Positions 25,806-35,441 are shown, numbered from the stretch's first letter. The stretch is 64,000 nucleotides of DNA from Flectobacillus longus (GCF_030056705.1 NZ_JASHIC010000017.1:123688-187687); one strand, 5' to 3'. The notes: generated by a model from the letters alone, not told the origin. Program-made: numbers and translations.

Positions 25806-26996
25806 ATGATACATACTATGCGTTGGTTTGGCCCTAAAGACCCTGTCTCGCTAATGGATATTCGCCAGGCAGGGTGTACTGGGGTTGTTTCCGCTCTCCA
25901 TCAAATTCCTGTCGGTGAAATATGGTCTAAAGAGGCCATTCAACAAAGAATTCAAATCATTGAAGCTGATAATCAACAGTATTCACCCTTAAAATGGCTC
26001 GTTGTAGAAAGTCTTCCTGTACACGAGGATATCAAAAAAGGACTTCCTTCTCGTGACTTATATATTGAGAACTACAAAGCTTCTCTACGCAATTTGGCAG
26101 CCTGCGGGGTTACTATTGTTTGCTACAATTTTATGCCTGTGTTAGATTGGTCGCGCACCAAGCTAAATTATAGCATGCCAGATGGTTCTCAAGCTCTACG
26201 TTTTGTTTGGCAGGATTTTGCCTTGTTCGATTTATATATCCTCCAACGTCCCAATGCCAAAAATGATTATACGCAAGAGGTTCAGGAGGCTGCAAAAGCT
26301 AAATTCGAGCAAATGACAGAGGATGAACTCAAGGAGTTAACCAATACGGTTTTGCTAGGTTTGCCTGGCTCGGAAGAAGCATTTAGTCTCACTACTTTTC
26401 AAGGATTATTAAATAATTACGCTCATATCGGTGATGCCGAACTTCGTGCCAATCTGTATTACTTTATCCAGCAGATTGCGCCGCTAGCCCAAGAACTGGG
26501 CGTCAATCTATGTATTCACCCTGATGATCCTCCAAAGTCTCTTTTGGGCTTACCACGTGTCGTGAGTACCGAGTCTGATTTGGTACAACTCATGCAAGCT
26601 TACGATGTAACTGCCAATGGCGTTACCTTCTGCACTGGTTCTCTGGGAGTTAGAGATGATAACGATTTAGCTGGAATGATTACTCGTTGGGGACATCGTA
26701 TTCATTTTTTGCATTTACGAACAACCAAAAGAGAAGAAAATCCTTTGAATTTTCATGAAGCAGCCCATCTCACTGGCGATGTCGATATGTATGAAGTAGT
26801 GAAAGCGGTAGTTTTGGAAGAAAACAAAAAAGGAGCCGAACGACAAATCCCAATGCGTCCCGATCATGGTCATTTGATGCTAGATGATTTGACAAATGGG
26901 AAAAAAACCTACCCGGGCTATTCTGCCATTGGTCGATTAAAAGGGCTTGCAGAACTTAGAGGACTAGAATTAGGAATCAAAAGGAGCATATTATAG
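25806..26996 (+). CDS. uxuA: D-mannonate dehydratase
   Basis: 396 residues from the ATG at 25806, matching the family length (~394) and N-terminus (TMRWFGPKDPVSLMDIRQAG). A TTG further upstream overlaps the operator region and is not preferred. UxuA converts D-mannonate to 2-keto-3-deoxy-D-gluconate in the cytoplasm, an Fe/Mn-dependent TIM-barrel enzyme. Metal and substrate motifs visible: CIHPDDPP, FCTGSLG, IHFLHLR and MRPDHGHLM. First gene of a run with GH67, SDR and GH43 genes, as expected for release and use of glucuronic acid from glucuronoxylan. The divergent LacI protein is the likely regulator. Confidence 0.95.
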   Translation: MIHTMRWFGPKDPVSLMDIRQAGCTGVVSALHQIPVGEIWSKEAIQQRIQIIEADNQQYSPLKWLVVESLPVHEDIKKGLPSRDLYIENYKASLRNLAACGVTIVCYNFMPVLDWSRTKLNYSMPDGSQALRFVWQDFALFDLYILQRPNAKNDYTQEVQEAAKAKFEQMTEDELKELTNTVLLGLPGSEEAFSLTTFQGLLNNYAHIGDAELRANLYYFIQQIAPLAQELGVNLCIHPDDPPKSLLGLPRVVSTESDLVQLMQAYDVTANGVTFCTGSLGVRDDNDLAGMITRWGHRIHFLHLRTTKREENPLNFHEAAHLTGDVDMYEVVKAVVLEENKKGAERQIPMRPDHGHLMLDDLTNGKKTYPGYSAIGRLKGLAELRGLELGIKRSIL

Positions 26997-27046
26997 TCCT
27001 AGATAATTGGCAACATTAACTTCACAATTTGGCATCAATACTAAAT

Positions 27047-29161
27047 ATGAGATATTTTCAAAAATTAATTATCATTCTACTTTTGAGCATCACCCAATTG
27101 GCACATGCCGATGATGGTTATAGGCTTTGGTTAAAATTTGACCTTATTACTAATATTCAACAAAGAAATAGCTATGCTCAAAAATGTCAGTTCATTTACT
27201 CTGATAATCAAGAAGTTATTACAAAAACAGCTCAAAAAGAACTACAAGCTGGTTTGTCTGGATTATTAGGAAAAAAGATTTTGATTTTAACTAATCCAGC
27301 AGGAAAAAAGGGAGGTATAATTCTTCAAGTTATTCAAAATGAACAAACGAATCAACTTGCTGAAGATGGTTTTTCAATCCGTGAAGAAAATCAGAATATC
27401 GTCATTCGTTCTCGTACTGCATCTGGCATATTATATGGTTCTTTTGCTTTTTTGAGACAAATACAAAGTGGCAATTCTATTGCACAAATCAATATCACGG
27501 ATTCACCAAAAATCAAATACCGAATGCTCAACCACTGGGATAATCCCCTTGGTACTATCGAACGTGGTTATGCGGGTTCTTCTCTGTGGAAATGGTATGA
27601 ATTACCAGAAGTAATAGACCAGCGGTACATCGATTATGCTCGTGCAAATGCCTCTATCGGTATCAATGCGGTTGTTTTGAATAACGTCAATGCCAGTGCT
27701 AGATTTTTGACCAAAGAATATATCGTAAAAGTAAAAGCCCTAGCAGATGTTTTTCGTCCTTATGGAATAAAGGTGTTTCTTTCCTTAAATTTTGCTGCGC
27801 CAAAACTCTTGGGTGGTGCAAAAAATTCTGACCCGATGGCTCCAGAAGTAAGAAATTGGTGGAAAAATGTCACTAAGGAAATTTATGCTGCTATTCCTGA
27901 TTTTGGAGGATACTTGGTAAAAGCTAATTCTGAAGGTGAGCCTGGTCCTCAAGACTTTGGCAGAACTCATGCTGATGGTGCTAATATGCTTGCCGAAGCA
28001 GTAGCACCTTACAAAGGAATTGTCATTTGGCGTGCTTTTGTTTACGCTGCCGATCCCAAAGGCGACCGTTTCAAAGAAGCTTACAAGGATTTTAAGCCTC
28101 TTGATGGCACATTTGCTTCTAATGTTTTAGTACAGGTAAAAAATGGCCCTATAGATTTTCAATCTCGTGAGCCATTTCATCCGCTTTTTGGTGCTATGCC
28201 AAAAACGCCACTTGCTATGGAATTCCAACTTACACAAGAATATTTGGGTTTCAGTACCAATCTTGTGTACGAAGCACCACTTTTCAAAGAGTGCCTAGAA
28301 AGTGATACTTATTCAAATGGAAAAGGTTCAACAGTTGCAAAAATCGTTGATGGAAGTATTGATAATCATCCACTTACGGCTATAGCTGGTGTAGCTAATA
28401 CTGGTTCAGATCGTAACTGGACAGGACATTTAATGTCTCAAGCCAATTGGTATGCTTTTGGTAGATTGGCGTGGAATCATAGTTTAAGTTCCGAACAAAT
28501 TGCTTCGGAATGGATAAAAATGAGTCTAACTCAAGAGCCTAAAGCAGTTGCCACGATTCAAGATTTGATGATGAAATCCCGTGAAATTTATGTGGATTTT
28601 ACCACTCCTCTTGGTCTGCATCATGTAATGGGACAAAATATTCACTTTGGACCAGAACCTTGGCTAGAAAAAAGTGCCCGCCCCGACTGGACTGCCATTT
28701 ATTACCATCGCGCCGACTCATTAGGACTTGGTTTTGACAGAACTGCCCAAGGAAGCAACGCCCTTGGATTATATGCTAAAGAGGTTCAAGCTCAGTGGGG
28801 AAACCCAGATACTTGTCCTCTCCCCTATTTGCTATGGTTCCACCATGTTTCTTGGAATCAAAAACTTAGTTCTGGCAAAACTCTTTGGAATGAGTTCAGT
28901 AGTCGCTATTACGAAGGTGTACAATCTGTAGAGTGGATGCAAAAACAATGGAATTCTGTTCAGTCGTCAATCGACCCTCAAATATTTGCTGATGTGACTG
29001 GTCGATTAGCCGCTCAGCATCGTGAGGCGCTGAATTGGCGAGATGCCTGCGTGTTGTACTTTCAACAATATTCAAAACAAGCCATTCCTTCTCCTTATCA
29101 AGCACCATCTAGAACGCTTGATGAAATGAAAGAAATTGTCCGAATTTATCAACTTAAGTGA
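27047..29161 (+). CDS. Alpha-glucuronidase, GH67
   Basis: 704 residues from the ATG at 27047, giving a signal peptide (LIIILLLSITQLAHA/DDG); the TTG six codons earlier lengthens it needlessly. GH67 enzymes remove (4-O-methyl)glucuronic acid from the non-reducing end of xylo-oligosaccharides by inversion. Domains: N-terminal GH67N beta sandwich (~20-135), catalytic (beta/alpha)8 barrel with the acid motif VKANSEGEPGP and the base region NGPIDFQSREPFHPLFGAM...MEFQLTQEY, and C-terminal helical domain (to ~700). Length and motifs are complete. The signal peptide puts it in the periplasm, before uptake of the free uronate. It follows uxuA by 50 bases. Confidence 0.95.
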   Translation: MRYFQKLIIILLLSITQLAHADDGYRLWLKFDLITNIQQRNSYAQKCQFIYSDNQEVITKTAQKELQAGLSGLLGKKILILTNPAGKKGGIILQVIQNEQTNQLAEDGFSIREENQNIVIRSRTASGILYGSFAFLRQIQSGNSIAQINITDSPKIKYRMLNHWDNPLGTIERGYAGSSLWKWYELPEVIDQRYIDYARANASIGINAVVLNNVNASARFLTKEYIVKVKALADVFRPYGIKVFLSLNFAAPKLLGGAKNSDPMAPEVRNWWKNVTKEIYAAIPDFGGYLVKANSEGEPGPQDFGRTHADGANMLAEAVAPYKGIVIWRAFVYAADPKGDRFKEAYKDFKPLDGTFASNVLVQVKNGPIDFQSREPFHPLFGAMPKTPLAMEFQLTQEYLGFSTNLVYEAPLFKECLESDTYSNGKGSTVAKIVDGSIDNHPLTAIAGVANTGSDRNWTGHLMSQANWYAFGRLAWNHSLSSEQIASEWIKMSLTQEPKAVATIQDLMMKSREIYVDFTTPLGLHHVMGQNIHFGPEPWLEKSARPDWTAIYYHRADSLGLGFDRTAQGSNALGLYAKEVQAQWGNPDTCPLPYLLWFHHVSWNQKLSSGKTLWNEFSSRYYEGVQSVEWMQKQWNSVQSSIDPQIFADVTGRLAAQHREALNWRDACVLYFQQYSKQAIPSPYQAPSRTLDEMKEIVRIYQLK

Positions 29162-29329
29162 TAAGTACTAAGCCTTGAGTAAATAGACGTTCATTTTACC
29201 TTTGTGGAAATAGCTCCATCAATGGTAATACGCTTACAGCATAACATTCAATTAAAATTTCGAGCTAAGAACCTGACAGTTAATATTTTAAATCATGACC
29301 TTAGCTCGACACCAAAACTTAATTACCTT

Positions 29330-30082
29330 ATGAATTTTAGACTTGATAATAAAATTGCCCTTATTACTGGCGGCGGAAGTGGTATCGGATTTGCCATTGC
29401 TCAATGTATGATTGACGCTGGTGCAACGGTTGTCATTACAGGACGTCGTGAACATGCACTTCAAGAAGCCGTTCAGCAATTAGGAGATAAAGCCAAATAT
29501 GTGGTAAACGATGTAACAGTTCTTGACCAATTAGAAAACCTAGTTGAGCATATCGAAACACACATTGGTGCCATTGATATTTTAGTGAACAATGCTGGTA
29601 TCAACATGAAAAAACCTGCATTAGAAGTAACTGACGAAGAATTTCAAAGAATTATTCATACAAATCTCAATGCTGTATTTTCTCTTACGAGAGTTGTTGC
29701 TCAACGCATGGTGGGTCGTAAATCGGGAAATATTATCATGATTTCTTCTATGGCAGCCTATTATGGAATTGATCGTGTTCCTGCTTATTCTGCTTCAAAA
29801 CATGGCGTTGAAGGACTCGTAAAAGCCTTATCGATGGATTTGTCTCCGAGCCAAGTTAGGGTCAATGCTGTTGCACCTGGTTTTATCGAAACTGCTATGA
29901 TGCAAACAGCAATGAATAGCGACCCAGCACGTATGAATAAAGCACTTGACCGCACGCCAATGGGCTTTTTTGGAAAACCAGAAGATATTGGTATGGCAGT
30001 AGTATTTTTAGCTTCAGACGCTGCAAAATATATTACTGGTGCATCATTACCTGTAGATGGAGGCAACTCTATTGGTTTCTAA
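29330..30082 (+). CDS. SDR oxidoreductase, probable D-mannonate/fructuronate step
   Basis: 250 residues from the ATG at 29330 (the long upstream frame covers a non-coding leader). A classical short-chain dehydrogenase: TGGGSGIG cofactor loop, NNAG, catalytic Ser in SSMAAYYG and YSASK, and the C-terminal ASLPVDGG. Classical SDRs of this type reduce or oxidise sugar acids and ketones with NAD(P). Its place between alpha-glucuronidase and GH43, with uxuA upstream and no uxuB-type gene in view, suggests it reduces fructuronate to mannonate (inference). Gluconate 5-dehydrogenase-like activity is an alternative. Confidence 0.88.
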   Translation: MNFRLDNKIALITGGGSGIGFAIAQCMIDAGATVVITGRREHALQEAVQQLGDKAKYVVNDVTVLDQLENLVEHIETHIGAIDILVNNAGINMKKPALEVTDEEFQRIIHTNLNAVFSLTRVVAQRMVGRKSGNIIMISSMAAYYGIDRVPAYSASKHGVEGLVKALSMDLSPSQVRVNAVAPGFIETAMMQTAMNSDPARMNKALDRTPMGFFGKPEDIGMAVVFLASDAAKYITGASLPVDGGNSIGF

Positions 30083-30165
30083 ATAATATTGCTTTAAATT
30101 TTTATAAATAGTTTATATACAAACATTTAAGTAAATCTCAAATATAATTATTTTGTATTATCAAA

Positions 30166-31209
30166 ATGAAAATAAGAAGTTTAGGTATATATACATCAGC
30201 ATTTTTTTTGCTATCGCAAATCTCCATTGCTCAGCAGAAAAAACAGCCTATTTCTCAACCACTCGTAAAGCATATCTATACGGCAGATCCTTCTGCGCAT
30301 GTTTTTGAAGGAAAAATTTATATCTATCCTTCGCATGATATTGAAACGAATGTTAGTAGAGACGCAGATGGAGCCAAGTTTGACATGAAAGATTTTCATA
30401 TTCTTTCAATGGATAAAATCGGTGGGAAAGTTACTGATCATGGCGTTGCTCTTGACTTAAAGGATATACCTTGGGCTAGCAAGCAATTATGGGCGCCAGA
30501 TGCGGCCTATAAAAACGGAACATACTATCTATTTTTCCCAGCCAAAGACCAAGAAGGAATTTTTAGAATTGGAGTTGCCACCAGTAAAAAACCTTACGGC
30601 CCATTTAAAGCTGAGCCAAAACCCATCGAAGGCAGTTTTAGTATAGACCCAGCAGTTTTTAAAGACTCTGATGGTAGCTATTATATGTATTTTGGCGGTA
30701 TTTGGGGTGGACAATTGCAACGTTGGAAAACAGGTAAATATGATGCTAATGGCGCTTTGCAAAAAGCGAACGAAAAAGCGCTACTACCCAAGATTGCTAA
30801 ACTATCCTCTGATCTAAAAAGTTTTTCAGAAAGTCCAAAGGACATTCAAATCTTAGACGAGCAAGGAAATGTATTATTGGAGGGAAACAATGATAAGAGA
30901 TTTTTTGAGGCTGCTTGGATGCATAAATACAAAGGAAAATACTATTTCTCCTACTCTACTGGTGATACTCATTTTATCAGTTATGCCACAGGAGATTCTC
31001 CCTATGGACCATTTACTTACAAGGGAGTTGTACTAAACCCCGTTGAAGGCTGGACAAACCACCATTCTATAGTTGAAGTTAAAGGAAAATGGTATTTGTT
31101 TTATCACGATGTGCAGCTATCAGGACAAACACACTTGAGAAATGTAAAAGTAACTGAATTACACCATAACCCAGATGGGACGATTCAGACGATTTCAGCA
31201 TATAAGTAA
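30166..31209 (+). CDS. Glycoside hydrolase family 43 (xylosidase/arabinofuranosidase-like)
   Basis: 347 residues with a signal peptide (SAFFLLSQISIA/QQK). The five-bladed propeller catalytic triad of GH43 is visible: DPSAHVF (base Asp), SIDPAVFKDSDG (pKa-modulating Asp) and FFEAAWMHKYKGKYYFSYS (acid Glu), with WAPDAAYKNGTYYLFFPA between. GH43 enzymes trim xylose or arabinose from xylan fragments; which one cannot be told here. Last gene of the operon: uxuA-aguA-SDR-GH43. A strong terminator follows, whose stem belongs to the GCAAAG...CTTTGC palindrome family. Confidence 0.92.
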   Translation: MKIRSLGIYTSAFFLLSQISIAQQKKQPISQPLVKHIYTADPSAHVFEGKIYIYPSHDIETNVSRDADGAKFDMKDFHILSMDKIGGKVTDHGVALDLKDIPWASKQLWAPDAAYKNGTYYLFFPAKDQEGIFRIGVATSKKPYGPFKAEPKPIEGSFSIDPAVFKDSDGSYYMYFGGIWGGQLQRWKTGKYDANGALQKANEKALLPKIAKLSSDLKSFSESPKDIQILDEQGNVLLEGNNDKRFFEAAWMHKYKGKYYFSYSTGDTHFISYATGDSPYGPFTYKGVVLNPVEGWTNHHSIVEVKGKWYLFYHDVQLSGQTHLRNVKVTELHHNPDGTIQTISAYK

Positions 31210-31231
31210 TTACGTACTCCGTTTTTAGTTT

Positions 31232-31275
31232 AAAGGGCAAAGTGTCATTATGATACTTTGCCCTTTACTTTTTTC
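31232..31275 (+). terminator. Terminator of the xylan/glucuronate operon
   Basis: AAAGGGCAAAGT and ACTTTGCCCTTT (31232-31243 / 31255-31266) form a perfect 12-bp stem followed by ACTTTTTT. The stem core is the first member of the family D palindromes. Confidence 0.85.
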
Positions 31276-31288
31276 CCATAATCAAGGT

Positions 31289-31880
31289 GCAAAAGCTCAT
31301 TATGATACTTTGCCTACTAGCTCGAGACTTTGTCTCGGACTCAATATTGCTTTGGTTTTAAACTGTTTGAAAAAATAAGTCCAAGAATAAGGCTTGAACT
31401 AGCAAGAAGATTTTTGCTATGCTAAGCAAAAGCTCATTGTGATACTTTGCTTACTGGATTAGAAGCTTTGTCTCGGACTCGCTATTGTTTCGGTTTTTAA
31501 ACTGTTTGAAAAAATAAGTCCAAGAATAAATCTTGAACTAGTAAGAGTATTTTTCCAAAACCAAGCAAAAGCTCATTGTGATACTTTGCTCACTAGTTCG
31601 AGACTCTGTCTCGGACTCACTATTGCTCCAGTTTTTAAACTGTTTGAAAAAATTAGTCCAAGAATAACTCTTGAACTAGTAAGAGTATTTTTCCAAAACC
31701 AAGCAAAAGCTCATTATGATACTTTGCTCGCTAGTTCGAGACTCTGTCTCGGACTCAATATTGCTTCAGTTTTTAAACTGTTTGAAAAAATTAGTCCAAG
31801 AGTTATTCTTGGACTAGTAAGAGACTAATAACAAGATTTTTTCAAAAATGAGCAAAAGATCATTGTGATACTTTGCCCTT
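31289..31880. repeat. Tandem array of ~138-bp units with family D palindromes
   Basis: Four units begin at 31289, 31426, 31565 and 31703, and a partial fifth at 31852 (spacings 137, 139, 138, 149). Each starts with GCAAAAGCTCATT(A/G)TGAT + ACTTTGC, an imperfect palindrome. Each also contains GAGAC-TTT-GTCTC-like and GTCCAAG...CTTGAAC-like hairpins, and an AAACTGTTTGAAAAAAT stretch. Units differ at scattered positions. The small open frame at 31586 is within the array and not a gene. The array fills the gap between the GH43 terminator and the next receptor gene. Confidence 0.92.
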
Positions 31881-31912
31881 TATGCAAGGATAGAGTCTAG
31901 CATTTTACTTTG

Positions 31913-31920
31913 TACTTTTG
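31913..31920 (+). promoter_or_regulatory. Possible -7 element for the PF14905 receptor
   Basis: TACTTTTG matches TAnnTTTG, 29 bases before the ATG. No -33 TTTG at the expected spacing. Confidence 0.35.
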
Positions 31921-31948
31921 TGTATCCAATTAAAATACTATTTAACTT

Positions 31949-34366
31949 ATGAAATTTACTTTTACCTTTCTTTTTGCTTTCATTTCTATTCTTGTCAGTA
32001 TTCCGCTTTATTCTCAAAATAAAGCCACCATTAGCGGGAAAGTTATTGATTCAAAGACTTCTGAAATCATGTCTTATGCAAGTATTCGTGTACTTGATGC
32101 AAAAACTGATAAACTAATTACAGGAGGAATTACCACCGAAAAAGGCACTTTCTCACTCCAAGTTCCCTATGGAATCTATGTAGTGGCTGCTGAATTTATG
32201 GGCTACAAAATTTGGAAATCCGATATTTTAACCCTTGATAAATCAAATGCAGCGATTAATCTTGGTACTATTCTTCTCCAAACACAAAGCCAACAACTTA
32301 CGGAAGTTGAAGTGCGTGCAGAGAAAAGTACGATGGAAATGGCGCTAGATAAACGTGTATTCAACGTCGGAAAAGATTTAGCCAATGCAGGTGGTACAGC
32401 TAGTGACATTCTTACCAATATTCCTTCGGTATCTGTTGAACCTGATGGCGGTATCAAACTTCGTGGAAGTGACAATGTCCGTATCTTGATTGATGGTAAA
32501 CCTTCTGGATTAGTCAGTTTTAAGGGCGGCGCAGGACTGCAATCATTACAAGCAAGCATGATTGAGCGAGTCGAAGTAATTACCAACCCTTCGGCTAGAT
32601 ACGAGGCAGAAGGTATGGCTGGCATTATTAATATTGTTTTGAAAAAAGATAAAAAACAAGGATTCAATGGTTCTTTTGATGTGATTACGGGCTATCCTGT
32701 CAATGAAGGCTTAGGTATAAATATGAACTATCGTCACCAAAAGCTAAACTTTTTTCTCAATTATGGCATTGCTTATCGTATTACGCCCAATATTGCCCAT
32801 AATTTCCAGCAAGTATTTAACGGTGATACAACCGTTATTTCGGATCAAGATAGAAACGGTAACCTCAAGGGCTTTAATAATAACATTCAAGGGGGTTTGG
32901 ATTATTTCTTTTCAGAAAAAAGCTTTTTGACTGCATCCTATTTATTTCGTCGCTCGGATGCTCGTAGAATTACAGATTTAGTCTATAAGGATTATGTAAA
33001 TTCATTGAACAACCTTATTAGAACGACCTATCGCCAACAAGACGAAAAAGAAACCGAACCAAACTCTGAATACGCATTAACCTATCGTCGAGATTTTGAT
33101 AAGAAAAACCATAGCTTTTCTGCTGAAGTACGCTATATCGATAATTGGGAGCGCTCTGACCAATTATTTACTCAAAATGCGTTTAAACCCAACGGTTCGG
33201 TTGATAAAGCCCAAACTTTATTACAAAACTCCTTAAATGACGAATACGAAAAGCAGTGGTTATTTCAAACAGATTACTCAAAACCAATCCACAAGGATGG
33301 AAAAGTTGAAGTGGGAGCAAGAGCTAATTTTAGAGATATGGTCAATGATTATGTAGTAAATCAACAAAATGAAAACGGTGTATTTGTACCATTACCAGGG
33401 TTGAAAAACTATTTTATTTATACCGAGAACATCAATGCTGTGTATGGAATCGTTGGAGACAAATACAAAAAACTATCGTATCAAATTGGATTGAGAGCTG
33501 AATGGACAAATGTGAAAACTACCCTGCGTGAAACCAATGAAGTAAATCCTAGAAATTACTCAAATCTATTCCCAAGTGCCCATATTGCTTGGGAAATACC
33601 CAACGAAAACTCCCTACAACTTAGCTTTAGCCGTCGAGTAAGACGACCTTTTTACAATGATTTAAGTCCTTTTGCTACGTTCTCGGATAGTCGCAACTTT
33701 TTTGGGGGTAATCCAAATCTTAATCCAGAGTTTACAAATGCTTTTGAAATTGGTCATATCAAATACTTTAAATTTGGGTCTTTAAGTTCCTCTTTGTTTT
33801 ATAGAGATACCAAAGACAAAATTCAAACGATTAGAAGTGTGAATGATTTGGGATTTGCTACAACAAGACCTGAAAACTTAACAGGAGAAAAATCATTTGG
33901 ATTAGACATCGCTTCACAAGTCAATTTTTATCAATGGTGGAAAAGTGATTTTAGTTTCAGTATTTTCAATGCAGACATGGATGGAAGTAATATCGACGAG
34001 AATTACAAACGAAATACCCAAAGTTGGTTTGCAAGACATACCTCAAAATTCAGTTTGCCCAACCGCCTAGATATTCAAGTAAGAGCCAATTATGAAGCGC
34101 CGCAAAAAACGGTACAAGGCAGACGACTTTCCATGTATTATATCGACTTTTCAGTAAGTAAGGAGGTCTTTCAAGGAAAAGGAACACTTAATTTGAATAT
34201 TATAGACATTTTCAATACCAGAGTTTCTCGTTTTGTGACAGAAGGAGCCAATTTTATTACCGACGGAAGCTCGCAATTTAGAAGACGACAAATTAATCTT
34301 ACGCTCAATTATAGAATCAAAAATGCTAAAAAAGTAAAGAGTATCATCAGTGACGAAACCAATTAG
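31949..34366 (+). CDS. TonB-dependent receptor, outer-membrane beta-barrel family (PF14905-like)
   Basis: 805 residues. Signal peptide (ISILVSIPLYS/QNK), carboxypeptidase-regulatory-like domain (TISGKVIDSKTSEIMSYASIRV, ~27-110), plug (LTNIPSVSVEPDGGIKLRGSDNVRILIDGKPSG; VITNPSARYEAEGMAGIINIVLKK) and a long barrel ending in INLTLNYRIKNAKK. The INIVLKK wording and absence of a SusC signature mark it as the PF14905 group rather than SusC. Its ligand is unknown; nearness to xylan genes suggests a glycan fragment, but the tandem array and a terminator lie between. A family D palindrome begins at its stop codon. Confidence 0.9.
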   Translation: MKFTFTFLFAFISILVSIPLYSQNKATISGKVIDSKTSEIMSYASIRVLDAKTDKLITGGITTEKGTFSLQVPYGIYVVAAEFMGYKIWKSDILTLDKSNAAINLGTILLQTQSQQLTEVEVRAEKSTMEMALDKRVFNVGKDLANAGGTASDILTNIPSVSVEPDGGIKLRGSDNVRILIDGKPSGLVSFKGGAGLQSLQASMIERVEVITNPSARYEAEGMAGIINIVLKKDKKQGFNGSFDVITGYPVNEGLGINMNYRHQKLNFFLNYGIAYRITPNIAHNFQQVFNGDTTVISDQDRNGNLKGFNNNIQGGLDYFFSEKSFLTASYLFRRSDARRITDLVYKDYVNSLNNLIRTTYRQQDEKETEPNSEYALTYRRDFDKKNHSFSAEVRYIDNWERSDQLFTQNAFKPNGSVDKAQTLLQNSLNDEYEKQWLFQTDYSKPIHKDGKVEVGARANFRDMVNDYVVNQQNENGVFVPLPGLKNYFIYTENINAVYGIVGDKYKKLSYQIGLRAEWTNVKTTLRETNEVNPRNYSNLFPSAHIAWEIPNENSLQLSFSRRVRRPFYNDLSPFATFSDSRNFFGGNPNLNPEFTNAFEIGHIKYFKFGSLSSSLFYRDTKDKIQTIRSVNDLGFATTRPENLTGEKSFGLDIASQVNFYQWWKSDFSFSIFNADMDGSNIDENYKRNTQSWFARHTSKFSLPNRLDIQVRANYEAPQKTVQGRRLSMYYIDFSVSKEVFQGKGTLNLNIIDIFNTRVSRFVTEGANFITDGSSQFRRRQINLTLNYRIKNAKKVKSIISDETN

Positions 34367-34392
34367 GCAAAAGCTCATTGTGATACTTTGCC
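34366..34392. repeat. Family D palindrome between receptor and EEP gene
   Basis: GGCAAAAGCTCATTGTGAT followed by ACTTTGCC, the same left-arm variant as in the tandem array. It starts on the last base of the receptor stop codon and has no T-run. Confidence 0.75.
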
Positions 34393-34435
34393 CCAAACAC
34401 TCAATTTTTATATCAACTCAAACAAATCTCATCTT

Positions 34436-35266
34436 ATGAAAAAAATCCTCGGACTTATTGTAGGCTTGCTTTTACTACAAGAAGCTTCATCTCAAACACT
34501 CAATGTTGCCACTTACAATTTAAGACTCAATACAGCTGGTGATGGTATCAATGCTTGGCCTAATCGAAAGGAGGAAGTAAAAAAACTGATTCGCTATCAT
34601 GAATTCGATATTTTCGGAACTCAAGAAGGGTTTGCGGGTCAATTAAAAGATTTGGTCGAAATGCCAGAATACACCTACACAGGCGTAGGTCGTGACGATG
34701 GTAAAGAAGCGGGCGAGCACTCAGCCATTGTTTACCGAAAAGACAAATTCAAGCTGTTGGAACATGGAGATTTTTGGTTGAGTCAAACACCAGATAAACC
34801 CTCGAAAGGATGGGATGCTACCTGTTGTAATCGTATTTGTTCTTGGGGAAAATTTAAAGAAGTTAAGTCAGGTAAGACATTCTACTTCTTTAGTGTGCAT
34901 TTTGACCATCAAGGAGTTGAGGCTCGTCGTCAATCAGGTTTTTTGATGGTTCAGAAAATAAAAGAGATTGCCAAAAACACGCCTGCAATCTGTGTGGGAG
35001 ACTTCAACTCTACGCCAGATACAGAGCAAATCAAGATCATGCAAGCTTCATTGGGCGATTCATACTTAGTGACAAAAATGCCTCCTTATGGTCCTGTGGG
35101 TACGTTTAATGGCTTCAAACATGATGCTCCGCTCAAAGATAGAATCGATTATATTTTTGTAGATAAGCATTTTGAAGTATTAAAATATGCTGTTTTAACA
35201 GATGCTTATGACAGCAAATACCCTTCAGATCACCAACCTGTGGTGATAAAAACAGTATTCAAATAA
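34436..35266 (+). CDS. Secreted endonuclease/exonuclease/phosphatase-fold protein
   Basis: 276 residues from the ATG at 34436, which opens a signal peptide (LIVGLLLLQEASS/QTL). EEP superfamily motifs: VATYNLR (Asn), TQEGF (metal-binding Glu), SVHFDHQG (His), CVGDFNSTP (Asp/Asn) and YPSDHQPVV (catalytic Asp-His). The family includes DNases, sphingomyelinases and inositol phosphatases. The secreted Bacteroidota form is usually called a metal-dependent hydrolase and the substrate cannot be inferred. It lies 69 bases after a TonB receptor gene, perhaps in one transcript, so it may process what the receptor takes up. A terminator follows. Confidence 0.9.
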   Translation: MKKILGLIVGLLLLQEASSQTLNVATYNLRLNTAGDGINAWPNRKEEVKKLIRYHEFDIFGTQEGFAGQLKDLVEMPEYTYTGVGRDDGKEAGEHSAIVYRKDKFKLLEHGDFWLSQTPDKPSKGWDATCCNRICSWGKFKEVKSGKTFYFFSVHFDHQGVEARRQSGFLMVQKIKEIAKNTPAICVGDFNSTPDTEQIKIMQASLGDSYLVTKMPPYGPVGTFNGFKHDAPLKDRIDYIFVDKHFEVLKYAVLTDAYDSKYPSDHQPVVIKTVFK

Positions 35267-35276
35267 TTTAAAAACC

Positions 35277-35310
35277 CCATCAAAAGTAGGTATTTGATGG
35301 TTTTTTTTTA
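35277..35310 (+). terminator. Terminator after the EEP gene
   Basis: CCATCAAA, 8-base loop, TTTGATGG, then nine T residues. Confidence 0.85.
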
Positions 35311-35383
35311 TCAAATTATCATCTCAAAATCGTAAATAATTTATTCATTAGTGTTGTCAAAACTAGGGTGAACTTTTCAAATC

Positions 35384-35434
35384 ACACTTCAAAAGTTATA
35401 TTATCAAGGTTTCTAAATATAACTTTTGAAGTGT
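35384..35434. repeat. Inverted pair of iterons at the origin boundary
   Basis: ACACTTCAAAAGTTATA (35384-35400) and TATAACTTTTGAAGTGT (35418-35434): perfect 17-bp inverted copies of the Rep iteron. Such an inverted pair can bind an initiator dimer or form a hairpin. Confidence 0.85.
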
Positions 35435-35441
35435 TAAAGAG

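Noticed and set aside
31586..31828. Small open frame with internal repetition (80 residues)
   Set aside because: It lies wholly inside the 138-bp tandem units and only reflects their repetition; no ribosome-binding context, no signal, no family.
31289..31880. Integron attC array
   Set aside because: The units are inverted-repeat rich and regular like attC sites, but they have no GTTRRRY core sites, no cassette genes between them and no integrase nearby.
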